Source: a virus
Direction: 5' to 3' (one strand)
DNA length: 64,000 nucleotides
IMG/VR virus record: IMGVR_UViG_3300032174_000005
Span: 1 to 64,000 of that record
Positions 35,610-42,970 of the stretch are shown here, in pieces. Positions within the stretch are counted from its first letter, which is position 1; each line of letters begins with the position of its first letter. The translations under genes and the position numbers were made by a program. Under the pieces are notes generated by a model. It had not been told where the DNA came from and did no database searches. It saw only the letters and a list, made by a program, of their open reading frames with translations.

Positions 35610-36004
35610 ATGGCGCTCCCGGCAGGGCTTATACCTGCATCTTCGGCTTTAGAGACCGACGCACATACACTTGTGCTACGGGAACGTGGGTAAAGACGAT
35701 AATTCTCAAGAACGCTTCGAATCTGTCCTGCAAGTGGAACTGTGGCAATCGCGGTGAATCCCAAATCGAAATCAGGCTCATGCCAACTGAAATGAGTAAT
35801 CTGATTCTCGACCAACTTGCGCTCCACCTTCATTAGACTTTTCACATTTGGCACAGCAATGAGAACAATATTAGGAATTCCTTGGATACCAGAATTATCA
35901 AGGGCTAGATGAAAAATAGCATGATTTGATTGAACGATCTGATGCTCGATGGGAATATCGGTGCGGATAAAAACGTAAACGTAAGATTCAGTAATCTATG
36001 TCAT
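35576..36004 (-). CDS. PTH2-type peptidyl-tRNA hydrolase-like protein with in-frame amber at codon 3
   Basis: From ATG 36004 the frame reads ATG ACA TAG and then stays open for 139 codons to a TGA at 35576. After the amber come IRTDIPIEHQIVQSNHAIF, a middle strand (IVLIAVPNVKSLMKVERKL) and HEPDFDLGFTAIATVPL, the order of conserved parts in PTH2 proteins, which release amino acids or peptides from tRNA. No ATG, GTG or TTG lies between the TAG and a GTG at 35856, which would lose the conserved N-terminus. The last 35 codons run through a tRNA gene. The promoter places the transcript start close to this ATG, so translation may be leaderless. Confidence 0.62.
35611..35685 (-). tRNA. tRNA with anticodon CUA (amber-reading), second copy
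   Basis: Complete minus-strand cloverleaf: acceptor GTTCCCG/CGGGAGC (one G-U pair), U8-A9, D stem GCAC/GTGC, G26, anticodon stem TCGGT/GCCGA around loop CTCTAAA (U33, CUA, A37), 4-nt variable loop, T stem GCAGG/CCTGC, discriminator G with encoded CCA. The T loop lacks the usual TTC. Its body is unlike the first CUA tRNA, so the two may carry different amino acids. It overlaps the end of the PTH2-like frame. Confidence 0.83.
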
Positions 36005-36010
36005 GCCGTG

Positions 36011-36038
36011 ATTATCCACAAACAAATTACTCTGTCAA
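36011..36038 (-). promoter_or_regulatory. Sigma70-like promoter of the tRNA/PTH2 unit
   Basis: Minus-strand TTGACA (36038-36033), 16-bp spacer, GATAAT (36016-36011). The predicted start falls within 1-3 nt of the ATG at 36004, so little or no leader would be made. Confidence 0.65.
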
Positions 36039-36075
36039 GAAGTTTTGTGTGGTACAGTTTCGCGCGGAGGTGCTT

Positions 36076-36303
36076 ATGGGCGGACCCAACCCCGGCATCA
36101 TAGCGAACTTTGCAGTCGAATCGGTAGTCGATTTAGGTGATGAATACGATCTCGTGCGCCTGACGATTCGCGTGCCGAGATACTGCACACAGATTCCCGA
36201 CCCGAACCACCCCGGCAAAACCCTGCAATACTTCGTCGTCGGCCAGCAGTACGGCGCTTCGATCATCGCAGACTATGCTGTACCTCCCGAACCCACAACT
36301 TGA
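36076..36303 (+). CDS. Small hypothetical protein
   Basis: A 75-residue protein. ATG 36076 has GGAGG at 36066-36070. The frame extends up to ATG 35998, but that start would collide with the oppositely oriented start and lacks a site. The protein is beta-rich (YDLVRLTIRVPRYC) and not of a recognised family. It forms a two-gene plus-strand unit with the following membrane protein. Confidence 0.6.
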   Translation: MGGPNPGIIANFAVESVVDLGDEYDLVRLTIRVPRYCTQIPDPNHPGKTLQYFVVGQQYGASIIADYAVPPEPTT

Positions 36304-36866
36304 TCGCCATAGGACCTTTCCTCGTGGGCCTTACGACGCTCTTTGCCCTGCGTCGGCCTCTAGATGTATACCTGCGCGGCTATCTCGCTGCCACGGCGCT
36401 GCATTCGGCCTTGCAGGGCATTCTGCTCCTAGTCGTGCCCGTCACTTCCTACCTGTATGGCTTTGAGTGGTACGCCGGAAGGATATTTCAACTTGTCTTT
36501 GCCCTGCTTTACGCCTGCGATATTTCGAGCTTCAGGCGACGAATAATTGTAGGCGGTTTTGTCAGCGTAGTTTTTTCCTTTAACCAATTGCCAAATATAT
36601 GGTTTAACTGGCTAGCCTTCGGCTATTCGTTCCTTCTTTTGTCACTTGGCTTGTCTCTCGTTGAGGAATCCCCGATTATCGGCCTGTACTGGATAGCGAT
36701 GGGCGCATGGCAGTATGCTTTCTTCCACCTGTCGATGCGCCCGGATTCGCTCGTCTGGCAACTCAATTCGTGGCTTCCTTCGGCCATTTCGATTGCCGCG
36801 TTTCTGTCGATCAGTCTTTCAGGCACACCGCAATTCCGGCTGCCAGTCCGACCATGTAGAACGTGA
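36300..36866 (+). CDS. Polytopic membrane protein
   Basis: A 188-residue protein, TTG start overlapping the previous stop (TTGA). About six hydrophobic helices (for example VYLRGYLAATALHSALQGIL and WLAFGYSFLLLSLGLSLVEE). No transporter motif is recognised. Its 3' end overlaps a convergent minus-strand gene by 56 nt. Codon use is somewhat more AT-rich than the late genes. It may alter the host membrane or block superinfection, but that is a guess. Confidence 0.6.
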   Translation: MIAIGPFLVGLTTLFALRRPLDVYLRGYLAATALHSALQGILLLVVPVTSYLYGFEWYAGRIFQLVFALLYACDISSFRRRIIVGGFVSVVFSFNQLPNIWFNWLAFGYSFLLLSLGLSLVEESPIIGLYWIAMGAWQYAFFHLSMRPDSLVWQLNSWLPSAISIAAFLSISLSGTPQFRLPVRPCRT

Positions 36867-37074
36867 AGTCGAGGAGGCTTGATCCCCGAACCGCTGCGTC
36901 CTCGTAATGTTCGTCATACCAGAACTCTTTCCCGATGGCCCAGATAGTCACTCCGAGAGCCGAGATGTACAGCCAGTAGGGCACGTGGAAGATGAATATA
37001 GTGAGCACCACGGAGTAGGCCCCGAGGAAATGGCCGATTTGATCGAAGATGTTCTGTAGCTGCGCGTCGGTCAT
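36811..37074 (-). CDS. Small two-helix membrane protein
   Basis: An 87-residue protein, ATGA overlap with the gene upstream. Membrane segments at about 19-45 (AYSVVLTIFIFHVPYWLYIS) and 68-84 (LLDFTFYMVGLAAGIAVCL). Last gene of the leftward replication unit. Function unknown. Confidence 0.6.
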   Translation of the reverse strand: MTDAQLQNIFDQIGHFLGAYSVVLTIFIFHVPYWLYISALGVTIWAIGKEFWYDEHYEDAAVRGSSLLDFTFYMVGLAAGIAVCLKD

Positions 37075-37532
37075 ACGGTTGGCGCGGCAGGCGCTGCGGG
37101 CGGGACGGTGGGAGTTGGCAGCGTCGGCAAGGGTTGCAGGGCCGGCGCGGGGCTCGGGTTCGGCACGTTATCCGCGTGGAGGCTGTTCAGGATATCCGCC
37201 ATGCCCGAGGTGATCTTCTGGCTACCTTGGATGAACAGGGCTTCGTTCGCGATTTTCTTCCCCGCGATGAGTTCCGAGGTTTGTACAATCTGCGCGACAA
37301 GCGGCGTGGCGGCGGAGAGCTTCGTCGCACCGGTTCCTGTGCCCTGGATTAATGTTTCCGCTTGTAATACCACCTGTCCGATGGAGGTGAGGTCATTCAC
37401 CGCCGTGCTTGCTATCTTCGACGCCGTGCCTGACCCAAGAAACGGCTGTAGGATCGGGCCAATCCCCGCTGCGACCGCAGCCACGTTGGCGATGGTTGCC
37501 AGTACTTTGCCTAGCTTCTGAAGAAATGTCAT
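37071..37532 (-). CDS. Hypothetical Ala/Thr-rich protein with Pro-rich tail
   Basis: A 153-residue protein, ATGA overlap with the DNA polymerase gene. Hydrophobic N-terminal half (ATIANVAAVAAGIGPILQPF) that could associate with membranes, helical middle and a disordered Pro/Ala tail. No family is recognised. Confidence 0.6.
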   Translation of the reverse strand: MTFLQKLGKVLATIANVAAVAAGIGPILQPFLGSGTASKIASTAVNDLTSIGQVVLQAETLIQGTGTGATKLSAATPLVAQIVQTSELIAGKKIANEALFIQGSQKITSGMADILNSLHADNVPNPSPAPALQPLPTLPTPTVPPAAPAAPTV

Positions 37533-40216
37533 CGTGTGCCTCCGGATGAGGATAATACTACAGGGGAAAGTTTAATGTCGGACATTTGTGCCCAGGTGGG
37601 GCCGGCACAGGCTTCCACGTCCACGGTGAGGCCCGAGGGCGCGAGGATCGGATGCGTCAGCACACGCGAGGGCGCACGCAGCACTGGGATCACCTCGGAG
37701 ATGAACTCCTCCAATAGTGACTGTTTAAACACATACACGAAGGAATCATGCACGTTGTTACACAGGCCGTATTTTTCATCCAGCCCCCTTGCGCGCAGCT
37801 CCTTCATCGTCTCCCTGATATTCCCGAACGCATGATTCGCGGGGAGAAACGCTACCGCTTCTTCCGCTTGGTCCCCTGGGGCGAGCGCGCCGTTTTTCCA
37901 GGTGAACACTTCATAGAACCGGCGAAGATGGCCGAAACGGGAACGGAGGAACTGATCACGGTGGGCCTGCTGGCGGATACGATCCTGCCACTGGAAAACC
38001 TTGGGGAAGATACCGCGCAGTAGATCGTGAAATCTCTTGGCTGTTTTTTCGCTGTCAAAATGTTCGAGATTTTCCTGATAAAGTCTTCGATAGCCCATGC
38101 CAAATCCGATGCCGAGGATGCTGGGCTTCGCTTGCTTGTCCCGTACCCGCTTACGTTGATCGTCACTTTTGAGCCATTGGAATCGGTCCATGAGAGCATC
38201 GTCGGATTCCTCCATCACGTTAGGTTGCCACAGGTTAAGGAAACATCCTGCTACGAAACTGTGCATATCGAGGCGGGCCATTCGCATGTAGGATGCGTCT
38301 TCCGCTTCGAAGCCGGTGGTTAGGACGTGGTAACTTTTGAAGTCGGCTTCGACGAGGATTTCCCCCGCCGGGGCCGCGACCATTCCGCGAACGGCTTTGG
38401 CGAGCCGTCCATGCTTAGGGAAATTTTGGATATTTGGATTCCGGGAGGTAAGCTGACCAGTTCCGGTGTCAAAAGTGAACGTAGTATGGACTTTTCCGTC
38501 AGCGTGGGGCTTAAACCCGTCGATGTAAGTTCCGCGCATTTTAGAAAGTTCTCGATACTCAATGACGCGGAGGTAGAAGTTGTCCCCCGTCCTGTGTGCG
38601 AGTCGCTGGAGTTCCTTTTTCGCCGTGGTGTCTTTTTTGTTGCCATCGTCGTCCTCCATCTTACCTTTGGGGATCTTGTGCTTCATTGCTTTCATGTACC
38701 GGATTAACTGCTGGGAGGAGTTCGGATTAAACGGTTCCAGCTTGCAGTATCGCTCAATCTTAATCACACAAGGATTCCCCGCGTCATCCGTCGCGGCATC
38801 ATCGAAGGTCCGCAGCACCAGACCGTCCAGCTCTTTAGGCGCGCGCTTATAGCCGTTCTTTGGGTGGACCGAACGTACAGACTCCGGGCACAGGCTATCC
38901 AGTTCAGCCCCTACTTCCTTCTGGGTGATTTCAAATTCCGCGTCGAGGCCCAGCCGGGAGGTGTCATCAATCGGCATCCCCCGCTCCTCCATCGCGGCTA
39001 GGACTGGTCGCACGGCGTGGAGCTGGCCGAGGTAGCCGAGGGTGCGGTCGCCCCACAGGCCGTCTTTTTTCAGCGATCCTTCCAGAAAAGTGTAAAGACG
39101 TAAAGTAGCGTCAACATCGCAACACCCATAGAACTCAATGTCCGTTCCCGCAAGATGTTTCCATGGAAATGGGAAGGAGACAAACTGAGCGCAAAATTGT
39201 AAATGAGCAGGAAGATCAGGCTGCCAGTGATGAAACATCTGAAGCGTATCATGGATTACTCCTCTCGGATTCAGGTCGAGCCCTTCGCGTTCCCCCGCCG
39301 CGCGGAGAACTTTGTTGTCGAAGAGCCAGACGTTGTGGCCACACTTTATGTTCGGGGAATGCAGGAGTCGCCGTATAGCCGGTATAAAGATTCGCTCGAA
39401 CGGGATAGCGATGCTGCGGCCCCCATGACTGAATTGTACGAGACGCACAATTGTGTCTTGAAATCCATCTCTTGCATCTTCGTCAAGTGAGGCGGACTCG
39501 GAAGTCTCGATATCATAACTAAGCGCTCCGCCATCTGATTCAACTCTTGATATAAATCCCCCAACGTCGTCCAGGTTTGGGTGGGTGAGATATCCAAGTC
39601 CATATGCGCTCTCCTTCGGGTCGATGTTCCATTGCCAGTTGGTATCCTTGCCTGCTGCGATGTTCACCGCGCGATTGAGGATGCGGGCGAACAGGCCCTG
39701 GAGGGAAGCTTTGCCGCGTCGCAGGAATGCGGGGTGGAAATCCCCGATGACGGGGATATTGTTGGGTCCGGGGAGGACGTATCCCGCCAGATGGCTGATC
39801 CCCCTCGCCTCCCCTGTCATCCCGGTCAATTCCCTCAACGCGGCCCCGCCAAGAGCCGTGATGCACCTCGGGCGGCGAGCAGCGATAGCCGCATCAAGAT
39901 TCCCGCGACAATGGTTGATCGCCGAAAACTCATACGGACTACCTTCGAGCCAGTTGTTTCGTGGACGGCAACGTAGAATATTTGTGATCGAGAATTGCTG
40001 TCGGTCCATGCCCATGCGTCGAAAAGTTCGTTCGAGCAGACTTCCAGCCGGTGCGTACGGACGGAATGGTAATCCATCGCGTGCCTCCATTTCGCCGGAT
40101 GCCTCGCCCACTAATAATACTGAGTTGGCCCCTGTACCCTCCACGCGGGAGAAGTCGGAGCCATGGCTCTCGCAGGCGCATCCGGAACAACTTTCAGGCT
40201 TGGCGCGCAGGTTCAC
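37529..40216 (-). CDS. Uracil-DNA glycosylase fused to family A DNA polymerase
   Basis: 895 residues from GTG 40216, chosen because it overlaps the upstream TGA (GTGA); ATG 40279 would run deep into the neighbour. Residues 8-200: family 4-type UDG with CSGCAC, VGEASGEMEARDGLPF, ILRCRPRNN and RRPRC, fitting an iron-sulfur cluster. Residues 225-410: 3'-5' exonuclease (YDIET near 236; GHNVWLFD; YGCCDVDATLRLY). Residues 430-880: polymerase with TSRNPNIQNFP, motif A VEADFKSYH (about 620), motif B KQAKPSILGIGFGMGY (about 700) and motif C NVHDS (about 822). It copies the phage genome. The fusion suggests uracil removal coupled to synthesis. Confidence 0.93.
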   Translation of the reverse strand: MNLRAKPESCSGCACESHGSDFSRVEGTGANSVLLVGEASGEMEARDGLPFRPYAPAGSLLERTFRRMGMDRQQFSITNILRCRPRNNWLEGSPYEFSAINHCRGNLDAAIAARRPRCITALGGAALRELTGMTGEARGISHLAGYVLPGPNNIPVIGDFHPAFLRRGKASLQGLFARILNRAVNIAAGKDTNWQWNIDPKESAYGLGYLTHPNLDDVGGFISRVESDGGALSYDIETSESASLDEDARDGFQDTIVRLVQFSHGGRSIAIPFERIFIPAIRRLLHSPNIKCGHNVWLFDNKVLRAAGEREGLDLNPRGVIHDTLQMFHHWQPDLPAHLQFCAQFVSFPFPWKHLAGTDIEFYGCCDVDATLRLYTFLEGSLKKDGLWGDRTLGYLGQLHAVRPVLAAMEERGMPIDDTSRLGLDAEFEITQKEVGAELDSLCPESVRSVHPKNGYKRAPKELDGLVLRTFDDAATDDAGNPCVIKIERYCKLEPFNPNSSQQLIRYMKAMKHKIPKGKMEDDDGNKKDTTAKKELQRLAHRTGDNFYLRVIEYRELSKMRGTYIDGFKPHADGKVHTTFTFDTGTGQLTSRNPNIQNFPKHGRLAKAVRGMVAAPAGEILVEADFKSYHVLTTGFEAEDASYMRMARLDMHSFVAGCFLNLWQPNVMEESDDALMDRFQWLKSDDQRKRVRDKQAKPSILGIGFGMGYRRLYQENLEHFDSEKTAKRFHDLLRGIFPKVFQWQDRIRQQAHRDQFLRSRFGHLRRFYEVFTWKNGALAPGDQAEEAVAFLPANHAFGNIRETMKELRARGLDEKYGLCNNVHDSFVYVFKQSLLEEFISEVIPVLRAPSRVLTHPILAPSGLTVDVEACAGPTWAQMSDIKLSPVVLSSSGGTR

Positions 40217-40512
40217 TGGGTCAGTTTCCCTTTCATCATCCCCTCCAGCAGCGCCTCCTGCTGCGGGTTCACCACGCATAACATCTCCCCCAGCGTGGGT
40301 TCATTCCGGCCCAGCTCCCCGCCCATGTCAATCGGGATCACAATCTGGATGATCAACATGGCCGGAGTGAGATCCTTCGAGCTGCCCATGGACAATCCCC
40401 CGTCCTCCACACGGACGGCTTGGACGATCAATCCGCGTTTCAGGCGTTCAGGCTCGGGATGCCAGCACAATAGTGATTTCTCGGTGATGCGGTTCCCAAT
40501 GCAATCCTTCAC
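40213..40512 (-). CDS. Hypothetical protein upstream of DNA polymerase
   Basis: A 99-residue protein, ATGA overlap upstream and GTGA overlap with the polymerase gene. Mixed alpha/beta composition (LTPAMLIIQIVIPIDMGGEL). The close coupling suggests a replication accessory factor, but no domain is recognised. Confidence 0.6.
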   Translation of the reverse strand: MKDCIGNRITEKSLLCWHPEPERLKRGLIVQAVRVEDGGLSMGSSKDLTPAMLIIQIVIPIDMGGELGRNEPTLGEMLCVVNPQQEALLEGMMKGKLTQ

Positions 40513-40760
40513 TGTAATCCTCCGTTCGGGTAGCGGCGTTTGAATTCCCTCGTCCCGGCTTCCACATCCCCGTTCGCCTCTTTGATCAGCACGTTCAGCA
40601 CATTCTGCCGGATGGCGGGGTCGAGGCGCATGTTTGTTTCCGCTTGGAGTCTCGCGGACTCAGGGACTGGCCCCCACGCGGTCATGATTTCCGGCGGCGG
40701 GGGGACATTTACCATTGGATTACCCTTGAACTTTTCAATCAGCTTCTTGATCCGGCTCAT
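40509..40760 (-). CDS. Small basic hypothetical protein
   Basis: An 83-residue protein with ribosome site AAAGGAG. Basic N-terminus (SRIKKLIEKFKGNP) and a helical C-terminal region. First gene of the polymerase unit. Confidence 0.6.
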   Translation of the reverse strand: MSRIKKLIEKFKGNPMVNVPPPPEIMTAWGPVPESARLQAETNMRLDPAIRQNVLNVLIKEANGDVEAGTREFKRRYPNGGLQ

Positions 40761-40771
40761 CTCATCGCTCC

Positions 40772-40789
40772 TTTAACATTCACGTTAAA
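40772..40789. promoter_or_regulatory. Perfect inverted repeat, possible operator
   Basis: TTTAAC and GTTAAA flank a 6-bp centre just upstream of the ribosome site of the gene at 40760 and between divergent genes. It could bind a dimeric repressor. Confidence 0.4.
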
Positions 40790-40806
40790 TTACAGTATTC
40801 CCCCGA

Positions 40807-40835
40807 TTGCCACACCATCTTGTCTAATCTATACA
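40807..40835 (+). promoter_or_regulatory. Sigma70-like promoter for the 40861 gene
   Basis: TTGCCA at 40807-40812, 17-bp spacer, TATACA at 40830-40835. The start would lie near 40842, just before the GGAGG ribosome site of the gene at 40861. Confidence 0.6.
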
Positions 40836-40860
40836 TATCCTCTACAATGGAGGCTGCACC

Positions 40861-41157
40861 ATGAGTGTATGTGAGCGCCCCACCTGTGGACATCTCGCCG
40901 AGCTGCATGACGTGCTGGGCTGCATCATGCTGGAGTGTGAGTGCAAATCGCTCGTGCTTAATGGAATCAGCAACCCCGTCCGCGCAGGGGCAGGGCCTGA
41001 TCGGGAGGGGGAGGTCGTGGGGGCCATCATATCCACGGCTGAACCCTCTCGTCTGTCTTGCACTGTGCGGCGAATCGCTCGGGAGATCCGACAAGGCGCA
41101 GGCCAGCGAGCGTACGACAACGGGACAAGGCCACGTATAGCATCGCCGGCGCGCTGA
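40861..41157 (+). CDS. Small zinc-finger-like protein, antisense-overlapping the helicase gene
   Basis: A 98-residue protein with its own promoter and GGAGG at 40849-40853. Residues 4-30 (CERPTCGHLAELHDVLGCIM, then LECECKS) have the Cys/His spacing of tiny phage zinc fingers. The last 43 codons overlap the 3' end of the convergent helicase gene, so the C-terminus may be unconstrained. Confidence 0.6.
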   Translation: MSVCERPTCGHLAELHDVLGCIMLECECKSLVLNGISNPVRAGAGPDREGEVVGAIISTAEPSRLSCTVRRIAREIRQGAGQRAYDNGTRPRIASPAR

Positions 41158-42385
41158 AGAACCGATCGCGGAAATCCACCTGCACACGATCCAAAGTTAA
41201 ACTCTGACTCTTATGTACGCTGGTGGCCCAGGCCAATCGGAGGGGATGATATTGTATCTGTCCGATCACATACCTCCCACTCTTGCGTCGTCGATGCGGG
41301 GCCTCATGCCATGGCGTTCCCTCTGAATCGTCCACTCGGGGGGCGTCAGCGGGGAATCCATCTGGCCGATTCACTTCCTCCACACCTCTCACAATGGGTG
41401 ATATGGCCGTTTCCAGCCCCGTCCTGAGCAATTTCACGATCACCTGACCATTCGTGTCATCCCACCCTGTAATATGCCCTGTATCTCCGTTGACCACGCT
41501 GAAATCGGATGAATTGGCCAGAATCATCACGAGCGCTCCCACTTTCAGGGGGAGATGCGGGGGGATGCCCCATTCGCGCGTCCGGGGATTCTCGCCCCAT
41601 TCCGTGCGCTGCTTCCCCCAGCGGCGGGAGATCACCGCGAAGGGATCACCTTTCAATTTGCTGAGGGCCAGCGCGTTGTAGCGGTTTACCATTTCGTTTT
41701 TCGGGAGGATCGTCGTGCCATCGAATTCACAATCCAGCTGAGTGTTCCAACGAGTGCCAGCCCTATTAAGTAGGTCAGTAGCGCCAGCACCGTCGCCTGC
41801 TCGAAGTAAGTTAAGTGCGTCCAGAAATGGGCCACCATCCTGCCTCCAGACTTTCGTCAATCTCTCAGTATTATTTGCGAATTCGTTCCAGCAATCCGCA
41901 GTGAACACCCACGGACCTTTCACGGGGGGCAGCTGGGCCAGATCTCCCACCAGCAGTATCCCGAGGGGCCGATCCTGCAAGTCAGGGTAACGATTCGCCT
42001 CCCCGACCCCGCGATGGATGAGGTCGAGTTGATCCCCGTGGAGCATCGAATATTCTTCGATGACCAGCCATCGCACACTCTGGCCGATGTCATGCAGGGT
42101 GCGGGATAATCTCCCAGTGAGGAACGCATCGCGGAGGCTGAACGTGTCGCTGAATTTCAATGTGCTGTGTACGGTGATCGCGCCGAGATTCACCGCGCTG
42201 ACGCCTGTCGTGCTGGTGAGCAGCCCCCATCCGATATCCGCCGCCGATCGTTGCATCAGCTGGTACGTTTTCCCTGAACCTGCGCAGCCAATCAGTCTCG
42301 CGCATGGGACTGGACGCTCGGGTGCGGGGGCCTCGATCAGCGCCCCCTCCGCCGCCTCCAATTCGGGATGGAGGGAGTCGTTCAC
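41027..42385 (-). CDS. PIF1/RecD-like superfamily 1B helicase
   Basis: A 452-residue protein with Walker A IGCAGSGKT (about 33-41), motif Ia (TSTTGVSAVN), Walker B WLVIEEYSML (about 106), motif III VGDLAQLPPV (about 148), motif V VHKSQSLTLD (about 395) and motif VI YVALSRCRTLAGL (about 420). It unwinds DNA 5'-3' during replication or recombination. ATGA overlap with the gene upstream. Confidence 0.92.
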   Translation of the reverse strand: MNDSLHPELEAAEGALIEAPAPERPVPCARLIGCAGSGKTYQLMQRSAADIGWGLLTSTTGVSAVNLGAITVHSTLKFSDTFSLRDAFLTGRLSRTLHDIGQSVRWLVIEEYSMLHGDQLDLIHRGVGEANRYPDLQDRPLGILLVGDLAQLPPVKGPWVFTADCWNEFANNTERLTKVWRQDGGPFLDALNLLRAGDGAGATDLLNRAGTRWNTQLDCEFDGTTILPKNEMVNRYNALALSKLKGDPFAVISRRWGKQRTEWGENPRTREWGIPPHLPLKVGALVMILANSSDFSVVNGDTGHITGWDDTNGQVIVKLLRTGLETAISPIVRGVEEVNRPDGFPADAPRVDDSEGTPWHEAPHRRRKSGRYVIGQIQYHPLRLAWATSVHKSQSLTLDRVQVDFRDRFFSAPAMLYVALSRCRTLAGLRLVGSPERFAAQCKTDERVQPWI

Positions 42386-42666
42386 GATGCGATCATCGCC
42401 TTATTCACAAATTCCTCACTTAGGATATTCCCTGCCGGTCCGGATGCTGCGGCGGCGGGGGGCTGCACCTCATCCTTCCGATCCCGATTCTTCTTCGCTG
42501 CGCGCTTCACCATCTTTGTTTGATTGTGCTGATCCGCCTGGGCCAGCAGTGTGAGTCTTCGTTTTAAAATGTCGGACATTCGGTGGAATACATAATCCAC
42601 CTCTTCCACATCCGCATTTCGTGCCCAATCAATTACCCTTCCGAGTGATAACTGTCTCGCTGCCAT
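42382..42666 (-). CDS. Small helical protein upstream of the helicase
   Basis: A 94-residue protein; ATG 42666 has AAAGGAG upstream (the longer frame runs through a tRNA). Basic, helical (RQLSLGRVIDWARNADVEEV), with an Ala/Pro linker. ATGA overlap with the helicase suggests a partner or loader. No family is recognised. Confidence 0.6.
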   Translation of the reverse strand: MAARQLSLGRVIDWARNADVEEVDYVFHRMSDILKRRLTLLAQADQHNQTKMVKRAAKKNRDRKDEVQPPAAAASGPAGNILSEEFVNKAMIAS

Positions 42667-42689
42667 GATATTTCTCCTTTTCAATTTAG

Positions 42690-42762
42690 TGGACCGGGTG
42701 CGAGTCGAACGCACAACCTGCGCTTTAAGAGAGCGATGCTCTGCCAGTTGAGCTACCAGTCC
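42690..42762 (-). tRNA. tRNA-Lys (anticodon CUU)
   Basis: Minus-strand cloverleaf: acceptor GGACTGG/CCGGTCC, U8-A9, D stem GCTC/GAGC with GG in the loop, anticodon loop CTCTTAA, T stem GTGCG/CGCAC with loop TTCGACT, discriminator A. CCA is not encoded. The outermost anticodon-stem pair is a mismatch. Confidence 0.85.
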
Positions 42763-42774
42763 CCTGAGTGTTTC

Positions 42775-42852
42775 GGCCCTCCTGTGGTCCCCTTCGGAGA
42801 TTCGGATAAATCCCCTCGCTATGCCCAGCATGAAGGACTCGATGGGAGGGCC
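42775..42852. repeat. Long-range inverted repeat between two tRNAs
   Basis: GGCCCTC (42775-42781) and GAGGGCC (42846-42852) can form a 7-bp stem enclosing 64 nt with small internal hairpins. The length resembles a tRNA, but no D arm, anticodon arm or T arm fits. It may be a processing structure or a tRNA remnant. Confidence 0.35.
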
Positions 42853-42859
42853 GTATCGT

Positions 42860-42961
42860 TGGTTGCGGCGACAGGATTCGAACCTGTAGTGACCACCGAT
42901 TAAATCCGGCTAGCCTATCCCCACCTAAATGGGGCGGGTCTGCCAATTCCCCTACGCCGCG
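42860..42961 (-). tRNA. tRNA-Leu (anticodon UAG), unusually long
   Basis: Minus-strand 102-nt candidate. Acceptor CGCGGCG/CGCCGCA with C1-A72 mismatch, discriminator A and encoded CCA. D arm with GG, anticodon region CCCCATTTAGGTGGGG (loop TTTAGGT as in Leu tRNAs), variable region of about 30 nt with its own hairpins, T arm ACAGG/CCTGT with TTCGAAT. The class II shape supports Leu. The length of the variable arm and the weak anticodon stem lower confidence in details. Confidence 0.7.
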
Positions 42962-42970
42962 ACCGAATCG

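Noticed and set aside
35611-35685. tRNA-Pyl
   Set aside because: The anticodon loop CTCTAAA is the same as in pyrrolysine tRNA, but the D loop is full size, two bases separate acceptor and D stems, and no Pyl genes are visible.
42775-42852. A further tRNA between tRNA-Lys and tRNA-Leu
   Set aside because: The ends pair as an acceptor stem, but no D, anticodon or T arm can be drawn and no U8 or TTC loop is present. Kept only as an inverted repeat.
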